This document shows positions 12,795-21,553 of a DNA stretch of 64,000 nucleotides, piece after piece. Position numbers and translations under genes: made by a program. Each line of letters begins with the position of its first letter. The stretch's first letter is position 1. The DNA lies in the NCBI GenBank assembly GCA_965249685.1, contig CBDFMN010000003.1, forward strand, positions 2,852,001 to 2,916,000, given 5' to 3'. Origin of the DNA: RH-AL1 sp965249685. GTDB taxonomy: Bacteria > Pseudomonadota > Alphaproteobacteria > Rhizobiales > Beijerinckiaceae. The notes below the pieces were generated by a model that saw only the letters and a list, made by a program, of their open reading frames with translations, ran no database searches and was not told the DNA's origin.

Positions 12795-13790
12795 ATGCGG
12801 TCTGAGGCCGGTCTTTATGCCGTTACGCATGACGAACCAGGGCTGCAATCCCGCTTTGCCGCGCTTCGGACGTTTCTTGAAACCCGGCTTATCGGCAGCT
12901 CGGCCTTGGTCGAGCGTCTGCTCATCGGCCTGCTGGCCAGCGGTCACCTGCTCGTCGAGGGCGCGCCAGGACTGGCGAAGACCCGCGCGGTGAAGTTGCT
13001 TGCCGCTGGGCTGGAGGCGCCCTTCGCCCGCATCCAGTGTACGCCCGACCTAATGCCGGCCGATCTCACCGGGTCCTCCATCTTCCGGCCCGACAGCGGC
13101 ACGTTCGAATATGTGCCAGGTCCAGTCTTCCACAGCCTCGTGCTCGTCGACGAGATCAATCGCGCGCCGCCCAAAGTCCAATCGGCGCTGCTGGAAGCGA
13201 TGGCCGAGCACCAGGTGACGGCCGCGGGCATCACCCATCCCCTACCCGAGCCATTCATGGTCGTCGCCACGCAGAACCCGATCGAGCACGAGGGCACGTT
13301 CCCGTTACCCGAGGCGCAGCTCGACCGGTTCATGCTGAAAGTCGAGGTCGTGCTGCCCAACGCCGCCGTCGAGAGGCAGATCCTTGATCTCGTCGAAGGT
13401 GAAACGACAGGGGAGGACATTGACGTCCCGAAGCCGATCGGCTCGGATGACATCCTCGCCGCTCGCAAGGCGGCGATGGGAGTGTTCCTTTCGCCGGCGG
13501 TCAGGGACTATATCGTGCGCCTGGTGACGGCGCAGCGCGGGACGGTCGCCGCCGAGATCGCCGGTATGATCGAGCATCCGGCCTCGCCGCGCGGCACGCT
13601 CGCGCTGGCCTCGGCCGCCAAGGCGAAGGCTTACCTTGCCGGGCGCGACCACGTCCTACCACAGGATGTCGCCGAACTTGCCGGCGATATCCTCTCACAC
13701 CGCACGATCCTGACCTGGCGCGCCATGGCCGACGGCGTCAGCGTGCGTCGCATCATCAACAATATCCTCGATCGCGTTCACGTGGTGTGA
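12795..13790 (+). CDS. MoxR family AAA+ ATPase
   Basis: Cytoplasmic AAA+ chaperone-type ATPase of 331 residues. Walker A is GAPGLAKT (56-63) and Walker B is LVLVDE (116-121). A sensor-1-like ATQNP follows, and the C-terminal lid domain carries the S-P-R motif typical of MoxR. MoxR proteins work with vWA-domain partners to mature or insert metal-dependent enzymes or membrane complexes. It heads an operon with a DUF58 protein, two vWA proteins, a TPR protein and a BatD-like protein. In methylotrophs the related mxaR gene serves methanol dehydrogenase, but no dehydrogenase gene is present here, so the client is unknown. Confidence 0.9.
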   Translation: MRSEAGLYAVTHDEPGLQSRFAALRTFLETRLIGSSALVERLLIGLLASGHLLVEGAPGLAKTRAVKLLAAGLEAPFARIQCTPDLMPADLTGSSIFRPDSGTFEYVPGPVFHSLVLVDEINRAPPKVQSALLEAMAEHQVTAAGITHPLPEPFMVVATQNPIEHEGTFPLPEAQLDRFMLKVEVVLPNAAVERQILDLVEGETTGEDIDVPKPIGSDDILAARKAAMGVFLSPAVRDYIVRLVTAQRGTVAAEIAGMIEHPASPRGTLALASAAKAKAYLAGRDHVLPQDVAELAGDILSHRTILTWRAMADGVSVRRIINNILDRVHVV

Positions 13791-13917
13791 GGGTGCGCCC
13801 CGCACGCGGCCGTTCGCGTCCGTCGCATAAGGTGGAAGGTTATCGCGCGCGGGCCGGGCGGCCTCGGGTGGGCCCGCGTTCCTTCCGCCGCGCGGGCAGG
13901 GATCGAGGCATTGAACC

Positions 13918-14802
13918 ATGACTCCCGGCGTTGACCTCGACGTGCCGGCGCTCCTGCGTCTGCGCCACGCGGCCTATCGGATGCTCGACCCCAGCACGCG
14001 GCCGCGCTCGACCATACCGGGCGACACCGTCCATCGCCGCCGCGGGCGCGGGCTCGAGGTGCATGATGTGCGGCCGTGGTCCGAGGGTGACGACATGCGT
14101 CACCTCGATCAAAATGCCACCGCGCGAACCGGAGCACCGCACACCAAGACCTACTTCGACGAGCGTGAACGTTCGATCCTGCTGGTTGCCGACTTTCGCC
14201 CGTCGATGCTGTTTGGCACGCGGCGCGCGTTCCGCTCGGTCGCCGGTGCAGAGGCTCTCACGCTGTTGGGGTGGAGGAGTGTCGGGCGCGGAGGCCAGGT
14301 CAGCATGCTCGCCGGCACGGCGCGCGGCACGACGTTCTCGCGACAGGGGCGCGGCGATCGAGCGATGGTCGCGCTCGTCGGCGCGCTGGCGGAAGCGCAC
14401 CGCACCGCCCTCGACGACGGCGCCCAGTACGATCCCCCGCTGAGCGATCGATTGGAGATGGCGGAGCGGCTCGCCGCCACCGCCTCGACCATTGTCGTCG
14501 CCACCGCTCTCGATACGCCGGGAGTGGGCTTCGATGACGTCGTGCTGCGCATCACGCGTCGCCGCGATCTTGTCTTCCTGCTCGTCGAGGACGAGTTTGA
14601 GCTCGCGCCGCCAACCGGCGACTATCCCTTCACGACGGCAGACGGCCGCAGTGGCTGGTTGCGCATCAAATCACGCGCCATGCGCCCATCGCCGCGCGAT
14701 CGGACCGCCGCTTTGCGCAAGCTGGGCGCGCGGGCCGTGCGGATCTCGGCGGCGCAGCCGGCGGAAAACAACCTCGGCGTACTGGAGCAGGTCTATGGTT
14801 GA
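13918..14802 (+). CDS. DUF58 domain protein
   Basis: A 294-residue protein of the DUF58 family, the usual partner encoded next to MoxR (equivalent position to mxaS). It contains the family core: RRRGRGLEVHDVRPW, then GDDMRHLDQNATAR, then a Lys/Phe/Glu-Arg-Glu segment leading to a degenerate vWA-like strand (LLVADF, SMLFGT). The canonical DxSxS metal site is replaced by DFRPS, so metal binding through this site is uncertain. No signal peptide or obvious membrane helix, so probably cytoplasmic. It lies 127 bases after moxR and overlaps the next gene by eight bases. Confidence 0.88.
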   Translation: MTPGVDLDVPALLRLRHAAYRMLDPSTRPRSTIPGDTVHRRRGRGLEVHDVRPWSEGDDMRHLDQNATARTGAPHTKTYFDERERSILLVADFRPSMLFGTRRAFRSVAGAEALTLLGWRSVGRGGQVSMLAGTARGTTFSRQGRGDRAMVALVGALAEAHRTALDDGAQYDPPLSDRLEMAERLAATASTIVVATALDTPGVGFDDVVLRITRRRDLVFLLVEDEFELAPPTGDYPFTTADGRSGWLRIKSRAMRPSPRDRTAALRKLGARAVRISAAQPAENNLGVLEQVYG

Positions 14803-15277
14803 TTCGGCCAAGGCGATTGAGATGCTGCATCCGATGCGCGAGCCGCCTTTGCCAGACAGCTTCGTCCCGGCGCTGGTGATGCTTCTCGGAGGCTGTGCGA
14901 CAGCGGCCGTGCTAATCGGCCTGGCTTGGCATGCGCGTCGGCGCACCCGCGATCTGCGCGCTCCCGCGTTTGCCGCCCTCGCTGCCACGCGGACCCTCGG
15001 GTCCGCGGAGCGCCTCGCCGGGCAGGCCGCGTTGCTGCGGCGTCTCGCGCTTGCGTTTGGAAGCGCCGGCGCCGCCCGCCTGCAGGGACCCGCCTGGCTC
15101 GACAGCCTCGATCGTTGTTTCACGACGGATTTCTTCAGCAGGGGCGCGGGAGCGGCGTTTGGGGATGCGCTCTATGCCCCCCAACCCGCCGCCGACGTCG
15201 AGGCGCTCGACCGTTCGCTCGCCGGCCTCTTCGCGGGCATGCGGAGGGTGGCGCGCCGTCGGACCGCCCAACCGTGA
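14795..15277 (+). CDS. DUF4381 domain membrane protein
   Basis: A 160-residue protein with one transmembrane helix (about 25-47) followed by a basic stop-transfer segment and a helical cytoplasmic domain with the LLRRLAL and WLDSLD patterns of DUF4381. These proteins are found almost only in MoxR/vWA operons and probably tether the complex to the membrane. The ATG at 14795 overlaps the DUF58 stop by eight bases; the stop TGA overlaps the next start by one base (TGATG), indicating translational coupling. Confidence 0.8.
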   Translation: MVDSAKAIEMLHPMREPPLPDSFVPALVMLLGGCATAAVLIGLAWHARRRTRDLRAPAFAALAATRTLGSAERLAGQAALLRRLALAFGSAGAARLQGPAWLDSLDRCFTTDFFSRGAGAAFGDALYAPQPAADVEALDRSLAGLFAGMRRVARRRTAQP

Positions 15278-16239
15278 TGCACGGGTTCGACTTTGCCGCG
15301 CCGCTGGCGTTCCTTGCGCTCCCACTGCCGGTCCTGGCGGCGCTGTGGCGGCATAGCGCCTCGTCGGGCTCGACGAGCCTGCGCATCTCGGCCTCGATGC
15401 GCGACGCCCTCGGCGGCGACTTCGAGGGGCGCCGGCTTTCATCGCGCTCGCTCGCGCTACGATGGGGCGCTTGGGTGTTGCTGCTCCTCGCCATCGCCGG
15501 TCCACGCATCGTCGCAGCGACCCCGGCCCTTGCCGCGACAGGACGCGACATCGTCTTCGCGCTCGACCTGTCCGGCAGCATGGTCGCGCAGGATATGCTT
15601 TCCGCCGGGAAGCCGATCACCCGTATCGCGCTTCTCAAGAAGGTAGGAGGTGAATTGATCCGCCGCCGTGCCGGTGATCGCGTCGGTCTGGTCGTGTTTG
15701 CCGAACATGCGCTGGCTGCCGCGCCGCTCAGCTTCGACGCCGACATGGTGGCTCGCGTGCTGGAGCATACCGAGATCGGCCTCGTCGGCCGTTCGACGGC
15801 GATCGGTGACGGCCTCGGCCTCGCGGTCAAGCGCCTATCCGAGTCGAAGGCACCGACGCGCATCGTCATCCTGCTCTCGGACGGCTCGAACAACGCGGGT
15901 TCCATGGACCCTGGCGGTGTCGCCGCACTCGCCAAGACGCTCGGTATGCGCGTTTACACGATCGGGTTCGGACCTGGGGAAACGACGACGCCGAACGACG
16001 ACCCAGACAGCGTCAATTTTCTCGCCTTGCAGAAATATGCCGAGGACGGCGGCGGCGAAGCCTTCAGGGTCCGCAACGGCGAGGATTTCGTCGACGCGGG
16101 ACGCAAAATCGAGGTGTTGATCGCCGGTGAGACGCTGGCGCCGCCGGCGGTGCTGCACAGGGAATTCTGGCCGTTCCCTGCCGGTGCCGCGATGGCCGGC
16201 GTGCTGGCGATGGTCGTCGCCAAGCGGCGATGGCGGTGA
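15277..16239 (+). CDS. vWA domain protein, BatA-like
   Basis: A 320-residue membrane protein with a helix near the N-terminus (about 8-24), a second helix (about 64-80), a von Willebrand A domain and a C-terminal helix. The metal-ion-dependent adhesion site is complete: DLSGS (97-101), a Thr in GRSTAIG and an Asp in LLSDGS. It should therefore bind Mg or Mn and a partner ligand, and is the natural partner of the MoxR ATPase. The vWA domain is expected on the periplasmic or membrane-proximal side as in BatA. Start ATG at 15277 overlaps the DUF4381 stop by one base. Confidence 0.87.
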   Translation: MHGFDFAAPLAFLALPLPVLAALWRHSASSGSTSLRISASMRDALGGDFEGRRLSSRSLALRWGAWVLLLLAIAGPRIVAATPALAATGRDIVFALDLSGSMVAQDMLSAGKPITRIALLKKVGGELIRRRAGDRVGLVVFAEHALAAAPLSFDADMVARVLEHTEIGLVGRSTAIGDGLGLAVKRLSESKAPTRIVILLSDGSNNAGSMDPGGVAALAKTLGMRVYTIGFGPGETTTPNDDPDSVNFLALQKYAEDGGGEAFRVRNGEDFVDAGRKIEVLIAGETLAPPAVLHREFWPFPAGAAMAGVLAMVVAKRRWR

Positions 16240-16400
16240 TGCTTGCAGCCGCCATCCCCGGGCTCTCCGCCACAATTGGCCTGCCGCCCCTTTGCGACAC
16301 CTCTCGCGGGAGTCTTTCACTCGCGGCAGTCCCAAATCGGGCTTCGGCAGCGCCGCGCAGGGAAAGTGGAATGGACGTCGCGGGGAGGAGGTCGCGATGA
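16239..16400 (+). CDS. possible small ORF linking two vWA genes
   Basis: A 53-codon open frame fills the space between the two vWA genes exactly. Its ATG overlaps the upstream stop by one base (TGATG), the same arrangement as two other junctions of this operon, and its stop overlaps the downstream start (ATGA). It begins with a weakly hydrophobic Ala/Leu-rich stretch and ends Arg-rich; it matches no family I know. GC-rich DNA gives chance open frames, so coding is unproven. The alternative is a 157-base untranslated spacer. Confidence 0.3.
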   Translation: MLAAAIPGLSATIGLPPLCDTSRGSLSLAAVPNRASAAPRRESGMDVAGRRSR

Positions 16401-17323
16401 TCGCTATTGGCTCCTTCGCGATCCTGCGTCCCTTGTGGCTGCTGGCGCTTCCGTTCGTCGTCGGCCTTTTGTACCTCACCAAATCACGCGGCGGTACGCT
16501 GGGCGGATGGGAGCGCGCTGCGGATCCGCACCTGCTGAAGGCGATGGTGGCGCGCGGCACCGCGACTATCGGCAAACGGCGTGCCCCTGCGGTCCTGTTG
16601 ACGCTGCTGTTTGGAACCTTGGCGCTGTCCGGTCCGGCGATCCATCGCAGTGGCCAGGACCGATTGCGTAACCTCGATGCGACGATCATCGTCATGGACA
16701 CGTCCGCCGACATGGTGGGCGGCCAGACGATCCGTGATGCGGCGAGCGCCGCTCACGACGTGCTTGAACATGCCGGCGCTCGGCAGACCGGTCTCATCGT
16801 CTATGCCGGCGACGCCTATGTCGCGAGCGCGCTCACCGATTTCACCGGCGCGATCGATGCCGACCTCTTCGTGCTCGACGACCAGACCGTGCCCGACGTC
16901 GGCGTGCGGCCCGACCTCGCGCTCGCCCTGGCGAAACGCATGCTGGACGAGGCCCATGTGATCAAGGGCGACCTCATCCTGATTTCCGGCGGCGGGGGTC
17001 TCGATGCGGCAGCCGTCAGGCAAGCCGCCGCGCTCGCATCGGCCGGGCACCGCGTCTACGCGATGGATGCGGCCGGTCCAGCAACGGCGGGCCTTGCCGG
17101 ACATCGGCGCGCGGGTCTCGAGGCGGTCGCGGCCGCGGGCGGTGGCTTTTCGGTCGCGATGCTGCACCCGCAACGCCTGCTGGCGGCGCTGGCAAATCAG
17201 GCGATCGACCGCACCGGCGACAGCATGATCACCGCTTTCGCTTGGCGCGATCTGGGGCGATTTCTGCTGCTCCTGGCGGCGCTCCCGCTCCTGTTCGAGT
17301 TCAGGAGAGCGAGGGCGGCATGA
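16397..17323 (+). CDS. vWA-like protein with degenerate metal site, BatB-like
   Basis: A 308-residue protein with two N-terminal helices (about 10-26 and 63-80), a vWA-like domain and a C-terminal helix (about 282-298). The layout matches BatB or MxaL-type proteins. The metal-site motif reads DTSAD (101-105) instead of DxSxS, so the last Ser is replaced by Asp, and a Gly-rich SGGGGLD loop takes the place of the usual Asp-Gly. It may be a structural partner rather than a metal-dependent binder. The ATG at 16397 follows GGGGAGGAGG at good spacing, which strongly supports this start. Confidence 0.82.
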   Translation: MIAIGSFAILRPLWLLALPFVVGLLYLTKSRGGTLGGWERAADPHLLKAMVARGTATIGKRRAPAVLLTLLFGTLALSGPAIHRSGQDRLRNLDATIIVMDTSADMVGGQTIRDAASAAHDVLEHAGARQTGLIVYAGDAYVASALTDFTGAIDADLFVLDDQTVPDVGVRPDLALALAKRMLDEAHVIKGDLILISGGGGLDAAAVRQAAALASAGHRVYAMDAAGPATAGLAGHRRAGLEAVAAAGGGFSVAMLHPQRLLAALANQAIDRTGDSMITAFAWRDLGRFLLLLAALPLLFEFRRARAA

Positions 17324-18156
17324 GGAAGCCCGTCGCCGCCCTTCTCGCGCTCGTGCTCGTCCTGGTCCCCGTGCTGGCGCTTGCGCTCGTCGGTCCCGTT
17401 CTGCTGGGCCATGCCCTTTTCGCGCTCGGCTTGCCCGAAGCCGCGGCGCGGTTCCTGCGCGACCCAGCCTGGCGCGGCTACGCGCTTGCGAGCGCGGGAG
17501 ACTACCGGCAGGCGGCGATCGCCTTCGGCGAACGCAAGGCCGACGCGTACAACCGCGGCACCGCCTTGGCGCACGCGGGCCTGTATAAACAGGCGCTCGA
17601 CGCCTACGACGCCGCGCTCGACATCGACCCCGAAGACGATGATGCGCGCTACAACAAAGCCTTGGTCGCAAAGATCCTCGACCAGGTAATGGCGCCCGGC
17701 GATGCCGAGGGCAACGCGAACGCCGCCGCCTCGACGTTGGGACGCCATCGGGGCAGCCGGGATGACGCCGACGGCGACACGAATTCGACCGGCGTCGGCT
17801 TCGTCGGCAACAAGGAAGGTTCGTCGACCTCCGGCTCTCAGGGCGGCAGCAAGGTCTCCAAGATGGGCCGCGGCGGGGCGCAGGGGGCGCAGTCCGAGCC
17901 TGCGAAAGCGAGCGGCTCGGCCGGCCTCGCAGCCGGCGGCGGTCGGCGAGGCGGTGACCTCGCCGACGTGACGGCACAAGTCATGGCGAACCAGCGGCGC
18001 TTCAAACCGACATTCACCGCGCGGACCATCACGCCCACGATCGAGTGGTTGCAGACCGTTGCGGACGATCCCGGCCGGTTCCTGAAGCTGCAAATCCGGG
18101 CCGAGCAGAAGCGTCGGCTCGCGCGTGCCGGCCTCGCCGGTGGAGACGGCGACTGA
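17320..18156 (+). CDS. TPR membrane protein, BatC-like
   Basis: A 278-residue protein with an N-terminal signal anchor (about 5-38) and two or three tetratricopeptide-like helical pairs (about 55-130), including AYNRGTALAHAG and ALDAYDAALDIDP. A long, low-complexity Gly/Ser/Ala-rich linker follows, and a short C-terminal domain. TPR repeats bind partner peptides, so a scaffold role among the vWA proteins is likely. The start overlaps the upstream stop (ATGA) and its stop overlaps the next start (TGATG). Confidence 0.8.
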   Translation: MRKPVAALLALVLVLVPVLALALVGPVLLGHALFALGLPEAAARFLRDPAWRGYALASAGDYRQAAIAFGERKADAYNRGTALAHAGLYKQALDAYDAALDIDPEDDDARYNKALVAKILDQVMAPGDAEGNANAAASTLGRHRGSRDDADGDTNSTGVGFVGNKEGSSTSGSQGGSKVSKMGRGGAQGAQSEPAKASGSAGLAAGGGRRGGDLADVTAQVMANQRRFKPTFTARTITPTIEWLQTVADDPGRFLKLQIRAEQKRRLARAGLAGGDGD

Positions 18157-19427
18157 TGGTTCTCCACCGTTCCCGTCTCATGCTCGTCGCCTCGCTGTTG
18201 GGCGGTCACGCCGCACACGCCCAGACCGCACCGCGCGTCATCGATCCTTCCATCGGCTTGGTCGAGGTGACGCTCGACCTGCCCAAGGACAAGCCCTACG
18301 TCGGCGAGATGATCCTGCTTCGTGTGCGGGCGTTCGTGCATGCCGCGGTCGTGCTCGACGAGATCAAGCAACCGTCTCTCGTCAATTTCGACTGGCAGCA
18401 GCTCGGCCAGGACAAATCGATCCAGGCGATGGTCGGCGGTTTCAACGTTGCCGGCATCGAGCGCGATCTCGCGATCTTCCCGCAACGGTCCGGGCGCTTG
18501 ATCATCGATCCCTTCATCCGCCGCGTGACGATCGTCGACAGGGAGAACCGGCGCGTCCGGTCGGACTTCGCCTCGAAGCCGATCTCTGTCGACGTGCAGA
18601 ACTATACCGGCATAAGCGCGCCGGGCGCGTGGTGGCTGCCGACGAAATCGCTGACGATCACCGATAGCTGGTCGCCCGAGCCCGACGAAATCCAGCCTGG
18701 CACGCTTGCCCGTCGCACCATCGTCGTGGAGGCGGTGGGTGTCACCGGCGAACGGTTGCCGCCACCGCCCGAGATGCGAGCGCCGGGGATCATCAGCTTT
18801 ATGGGACCGGCGCAGCGCGAGACGATCGTCACGGAGGAGGGACCGATCGGGCGCGCGACCTATCGCTGGGATTTGCGCACCGCATCCAGTTCCGCCGCAA
18901 AGCTTCCGTCGCTTCAAATTCCGTGGTTCGACACGGGCGGACGCCGCATACGCCAGGCCGCGCTGCCGGAGCGCTGGGTCGCCTACGTCGGGACGCTCGT
19001 GCGCGCCTCGCATGAAAAGCTGCGGACGCTGCCGCAACGCTATCTTTCGCTCGGACCCGTCGCCGCGGGCGTCGCCGGATTCATCTGGATGGCAGCCCTG
19101 ATCGGCTTCGTAATGGCCCGTCGCCGCCCGCCCGATGCAAAGGCCCGCCGTTGTCGCCGTAGCCTGAGCGCCTTGCGCCGCGCCGGCCGGTCCGACGATG
19201 AAACGGCCTTTCGGACCGCGACGATCGACCTCGCGCGCGCAGACCCGCCGCGCTGGACGCGTGTGGCGACGACGCCTCTCGTCGCCGCGCGGTTGACCGC
19301 GCTCGATCTCGCCCGTTATGGCCGGACGGGTGGGGTCAGGCCGCCGGCCCTCAAGCCGCTCGCCGCCGACCTTCGACGGCTTTGGCTGGCATCGACGGAT
19401 GCACCGGCCGCCGTGGAAGTCCAATAG
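18156..19427 (+). CDS. BatD-like exported membrane protein
   Basis: A 423-residue protein with a signal peptide (residues 1-22, ending AHA), a large beta-rich periplasmic region and one C-terminal transmembrane helix (about 303-325), followed by a cytoplasmic helical tail. This is the BatD layout, and the position at the end of a MoxR/vWA operon agrees. BatD-type proteins are thought to display beta-sandwich domains that contact the client in the periplasm. The sequence is divergent from well-known BatD proteins. It ends 80 bases before the convergent hybrid kinase gene. Confidence 0.75.
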   Translation: MVLHRSRLMLVASLLGGHAAHAQTAPRVIDPSIGLVEVTLDLPKDKPYVGEMILLRVRAFVHAAVVLDEIKQPSLVNFDWQQLGQDKSIQAMVGGFNVAGIERDLAIFPQRSGRLIIDPFIRRVTIVDRENRRVRSDFASKPISVDVQNYTGISAPGAWWLPTKSLTITDSWSPEPDEIQPGTLARRTIVVEAVGVTGERLPPPPEMRAPGIISFMGPAQRETIVTEEGPIGRATYRWDLRTASSSAAKLPSLQIPWFDTGGRRIRQAALPERWVAYVGTLVRASHEKLRTLPQRYLSLGPVAAGVAGFIWMAALIGFVMARRRPPDAKARRCRRSLSALRRAGRSDDETAFRTATIDLARADPPRWTRVATTPLVAARLTALDLARYGRTGGVRPPALKPLAADLRRLWLASTDAPAAVEVQ

Positions 19428-19507
19428 CCGCTCGACGCGAGATGCGCTGCGGCCGGATGCGACCTTTCATCTCGGCCGTCCGCGGCGCACCGCTCCGGCC
19501 CGAAGGG

Positions 19508-21553
19508 TCAGTCCTTTCCATTCAGGACGACGCGGAGGGATCGGGCCAGCTCATCGCGGCGGTAGGGCTTGTTGAGAACCGGCACCTCGCCTCCCGCGAC
19601 CGTCTGGCCTTCATCCAGGTCGGCGACGTATCCGGAGGTCAGGAGAACCTTCAATTCCGGCCTGATCCGCCGGGCCTCGGAGGCGAGTTGCGCGCCATTC
19701 ATGCCCCCCGGCATGACGACGTCGGAGAACAGGATGTCGATCCGCTCCGGACCGTTCAGTTTCGTGAGCGCCTCGCGCGCGTCCCTCGCCACGAGGACGG
19801 TATAGCGCAGTTCTTCGAGACTTTCGATCGCCATGCCGAGGACTTCTTCGTCATCTTCCACGAGCAGGACCGTCTCGCCCTCGCTCGCCCGACGCAGCGG
19901 GATCGAACCGACCGGCGCCAGGCCCGTCTCGGATTCGACGGTCTCCGACGATTGCGGGAAGTAAAGTTTTATGGTCGTCCCGGCCCCCAATTCGGACTCG
20001 ACGGCGACGTAACCGCCGGCACTGCGCGCGAACCCGTAGACTTGCGCCAATCCGAGCCCCGATCCCTTGCCGACCTCCTTGGTCGTGAAAAAAGGCTCGA
20101 ACACCCTGGCGATCGTCTCGGCCGTCATGCCGCTCCCGACGTCACTCACCGAAACCAGGACGTAGGCGCCGGGTGAAACGCCGCGGTCGACGACATCGGA
20201 GGTGGACAGCCGTTGGTTACGGCTACGCACGGTGATGCGGACACCGCTCGCGCCGTTGTCCATCGCGTCGCGCGCGTTGACGACGAGGTTCAGGACCGCG
20301 GATTCGAATTGCGCGGGGTCGATGCGGATGGGATCGACCGCGGGATCGAGATCGAAGTCGAGCACGATCGCGCCGCCGGCCGCCCGTTCCGCGAGCGGCT
20401 TGAAATCCAGCAGCAGCCGGTTGGGGTTGAGGGTCTGCGGCCGCAGCATTTGCCGGCGGGAGAAGGCCAGGAGTTGCTGGGTCAGCTGCTCGCCGCGCTG
20501 CGCCGCGTTCATCGCCGCTGCGGCCAACCGCTTCACCCGATCCACCTGTTCCGGACGCCTGATGATCATGTCGAGGCCACCGACGATCACCGTCAGGAGG
20601 TTGTTGAAGTCGTGCGCCACGCCACCGGTCAGCTGTCCGATGGCCTCCATCTTCTGCGCCTGCCGCAGCGCCTCCTCGATCGCCCTCTGCCCGGTCCGAT
20701 CGACGACAACGCCGGCCATACGAGTCGGCGTTCCCCTGTCGTCGTAATCGACGCGCCCCTTGATGGAGATGACGCGTGTCGCGCCCGTGACATGCCGGAT
20801 GCGGCATTCGAGTTCGAGGAAGCCGGTGCGCAGCGCAAGTTGCATCGCCTCGCCGACCGCGACCCGCTCCTCCTCGACGACATGGGCGATGAAGCGGTCC
20901 ACGCCCCAGGACGGGACGGGGTCGGCATAGCCGAAGATCTGGTCGTGACGCAGGCTCCGTCTCGCCGTGTTCGCGACGAGGTCGAGGTCCCAAGTCCCCA
21001 TGTCGGCGGAATCGAGGGCGAAGGCCAACGTCTCTCGGGCCGCCTCGACATCGCGGGTGCGTTGCCGGACCCGCGCCTCCAGGTTTTCGTTGGCGGAGCG
21101 CAACGCGGCCTGCGACGCCTCCCGCTCGGCGAGGTGACCACGGGCCTGATATTGCCTGCGCCGCGATCGCAAGGCTGAGGAGACCGCGCTGGCGAGCGTC
21201 TCAGCGTTGACCGGACGCTCCAACAGGACCACGTTGCCGAGGCCCTCGATAATCCGGGCCGCGCCACTCGATCGGGACCCGACCTGTCGGGTCGCCAGCA
21301 CGATGAACGGAAAATCCGACCACGACGGTTGGGCGTCGATCCACTCGAAGAGCGGGGCCGTGTCGACGTTGACCAGGCTCTCCTCGGTGACGATCGCCGC
21401 CCCGACCGTCCCGAAAAGCGCGGCCGACCACGACGGGAAGTCGGCGCAGACCTCGACCGCGGCCCCGCTGCGTTCCAATAAGGTGCCGATCACATGGGCG
21501 TCTCGGCCACGCGGCGACAGGACGACGATCCGTGTTTCGTCGGGCGCCGTCAC
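19508..21553 (-). CDS. hybrid histidine kinase with N-terminal pseudo-receiver
   Basis: A 681-residue soluble sensor kinase. Domains in order: a receiver-like domain (about 8-125) whose phospho-acceptor Asp is missing (AAIVTEES where Asp is expected), a coiled coil (about 130-175), a PAS domain (about 176-290), a HisKA dimerisation domain with His314 in GGVAHDFNN, an ATPase domain (N box NARDAMDNG, G boxes DVGSGM and GKGSGLGL) and a C-terminal receiver with Asp611 (SDVVMPG). The start is GTG at 21553, overlapping the stop of the KaiC-like gene (GTGA). No transmembrane segment, so signals are cytoplasmic; the coupled KaiC-like ATPase is the obvious candidate partner. Confidence 0.88.
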   Translation of the reverse strand: MTAPDETRIVVLSPRGRDAHVIGTLLERSGAAVEVCADFPSWSAALFGTVGAAIVTEESLVNVDTAPLFEWIDAQPSWSDFPFIVLATRQVGSRSSGAARIIEGLGNVVLLERPVNAETLASAVSSALRSRRRQYQARGHLAEREASQAALRSANENLEARVRQRTRDVEAARETLAFALDSADMGTWDLDLVANTARRSLRHDQIFGYADPVPSWGVDRFIAHVVEEERVAVGEAMQLALRTGFLELECRIRHVTGATRVISIKGRVDYDDRGTPTRMAGVVVDRTGQRAIEEALRQAQKMEAIGQLTGGVAHDFNNLLTVIVGGLDMIIRRPEQVDRVKRLAAAAMNAAQRGEQLTQQLLAFSRRQMLRPQTLNPNRLLLDFKPLAERAAGGAIVLDFDLDPAVDPIRIDPAQFESAVLNLVVNARDAMDNGASGVRITVRSRNQRLSTSDVVDRGVSPGAYVLVSVSDVGSGMTAETIARVFEPFFTTKEVGKGSGLGLAQVYGFARSAGGYVAVESELGAGTTIKLYFPQSSETVESETGLAPVGSIPLRRASEGETVLLVEDDEEVLGMAIESLEELRYTVLVARDAREALTKLNGPERIDILFSDVVMPGGMNGAQLASEARRIRPELKVLLTSGYVADLDEGQTVAGGEVPVLNKPYRRDELARSLRVVLNGKD

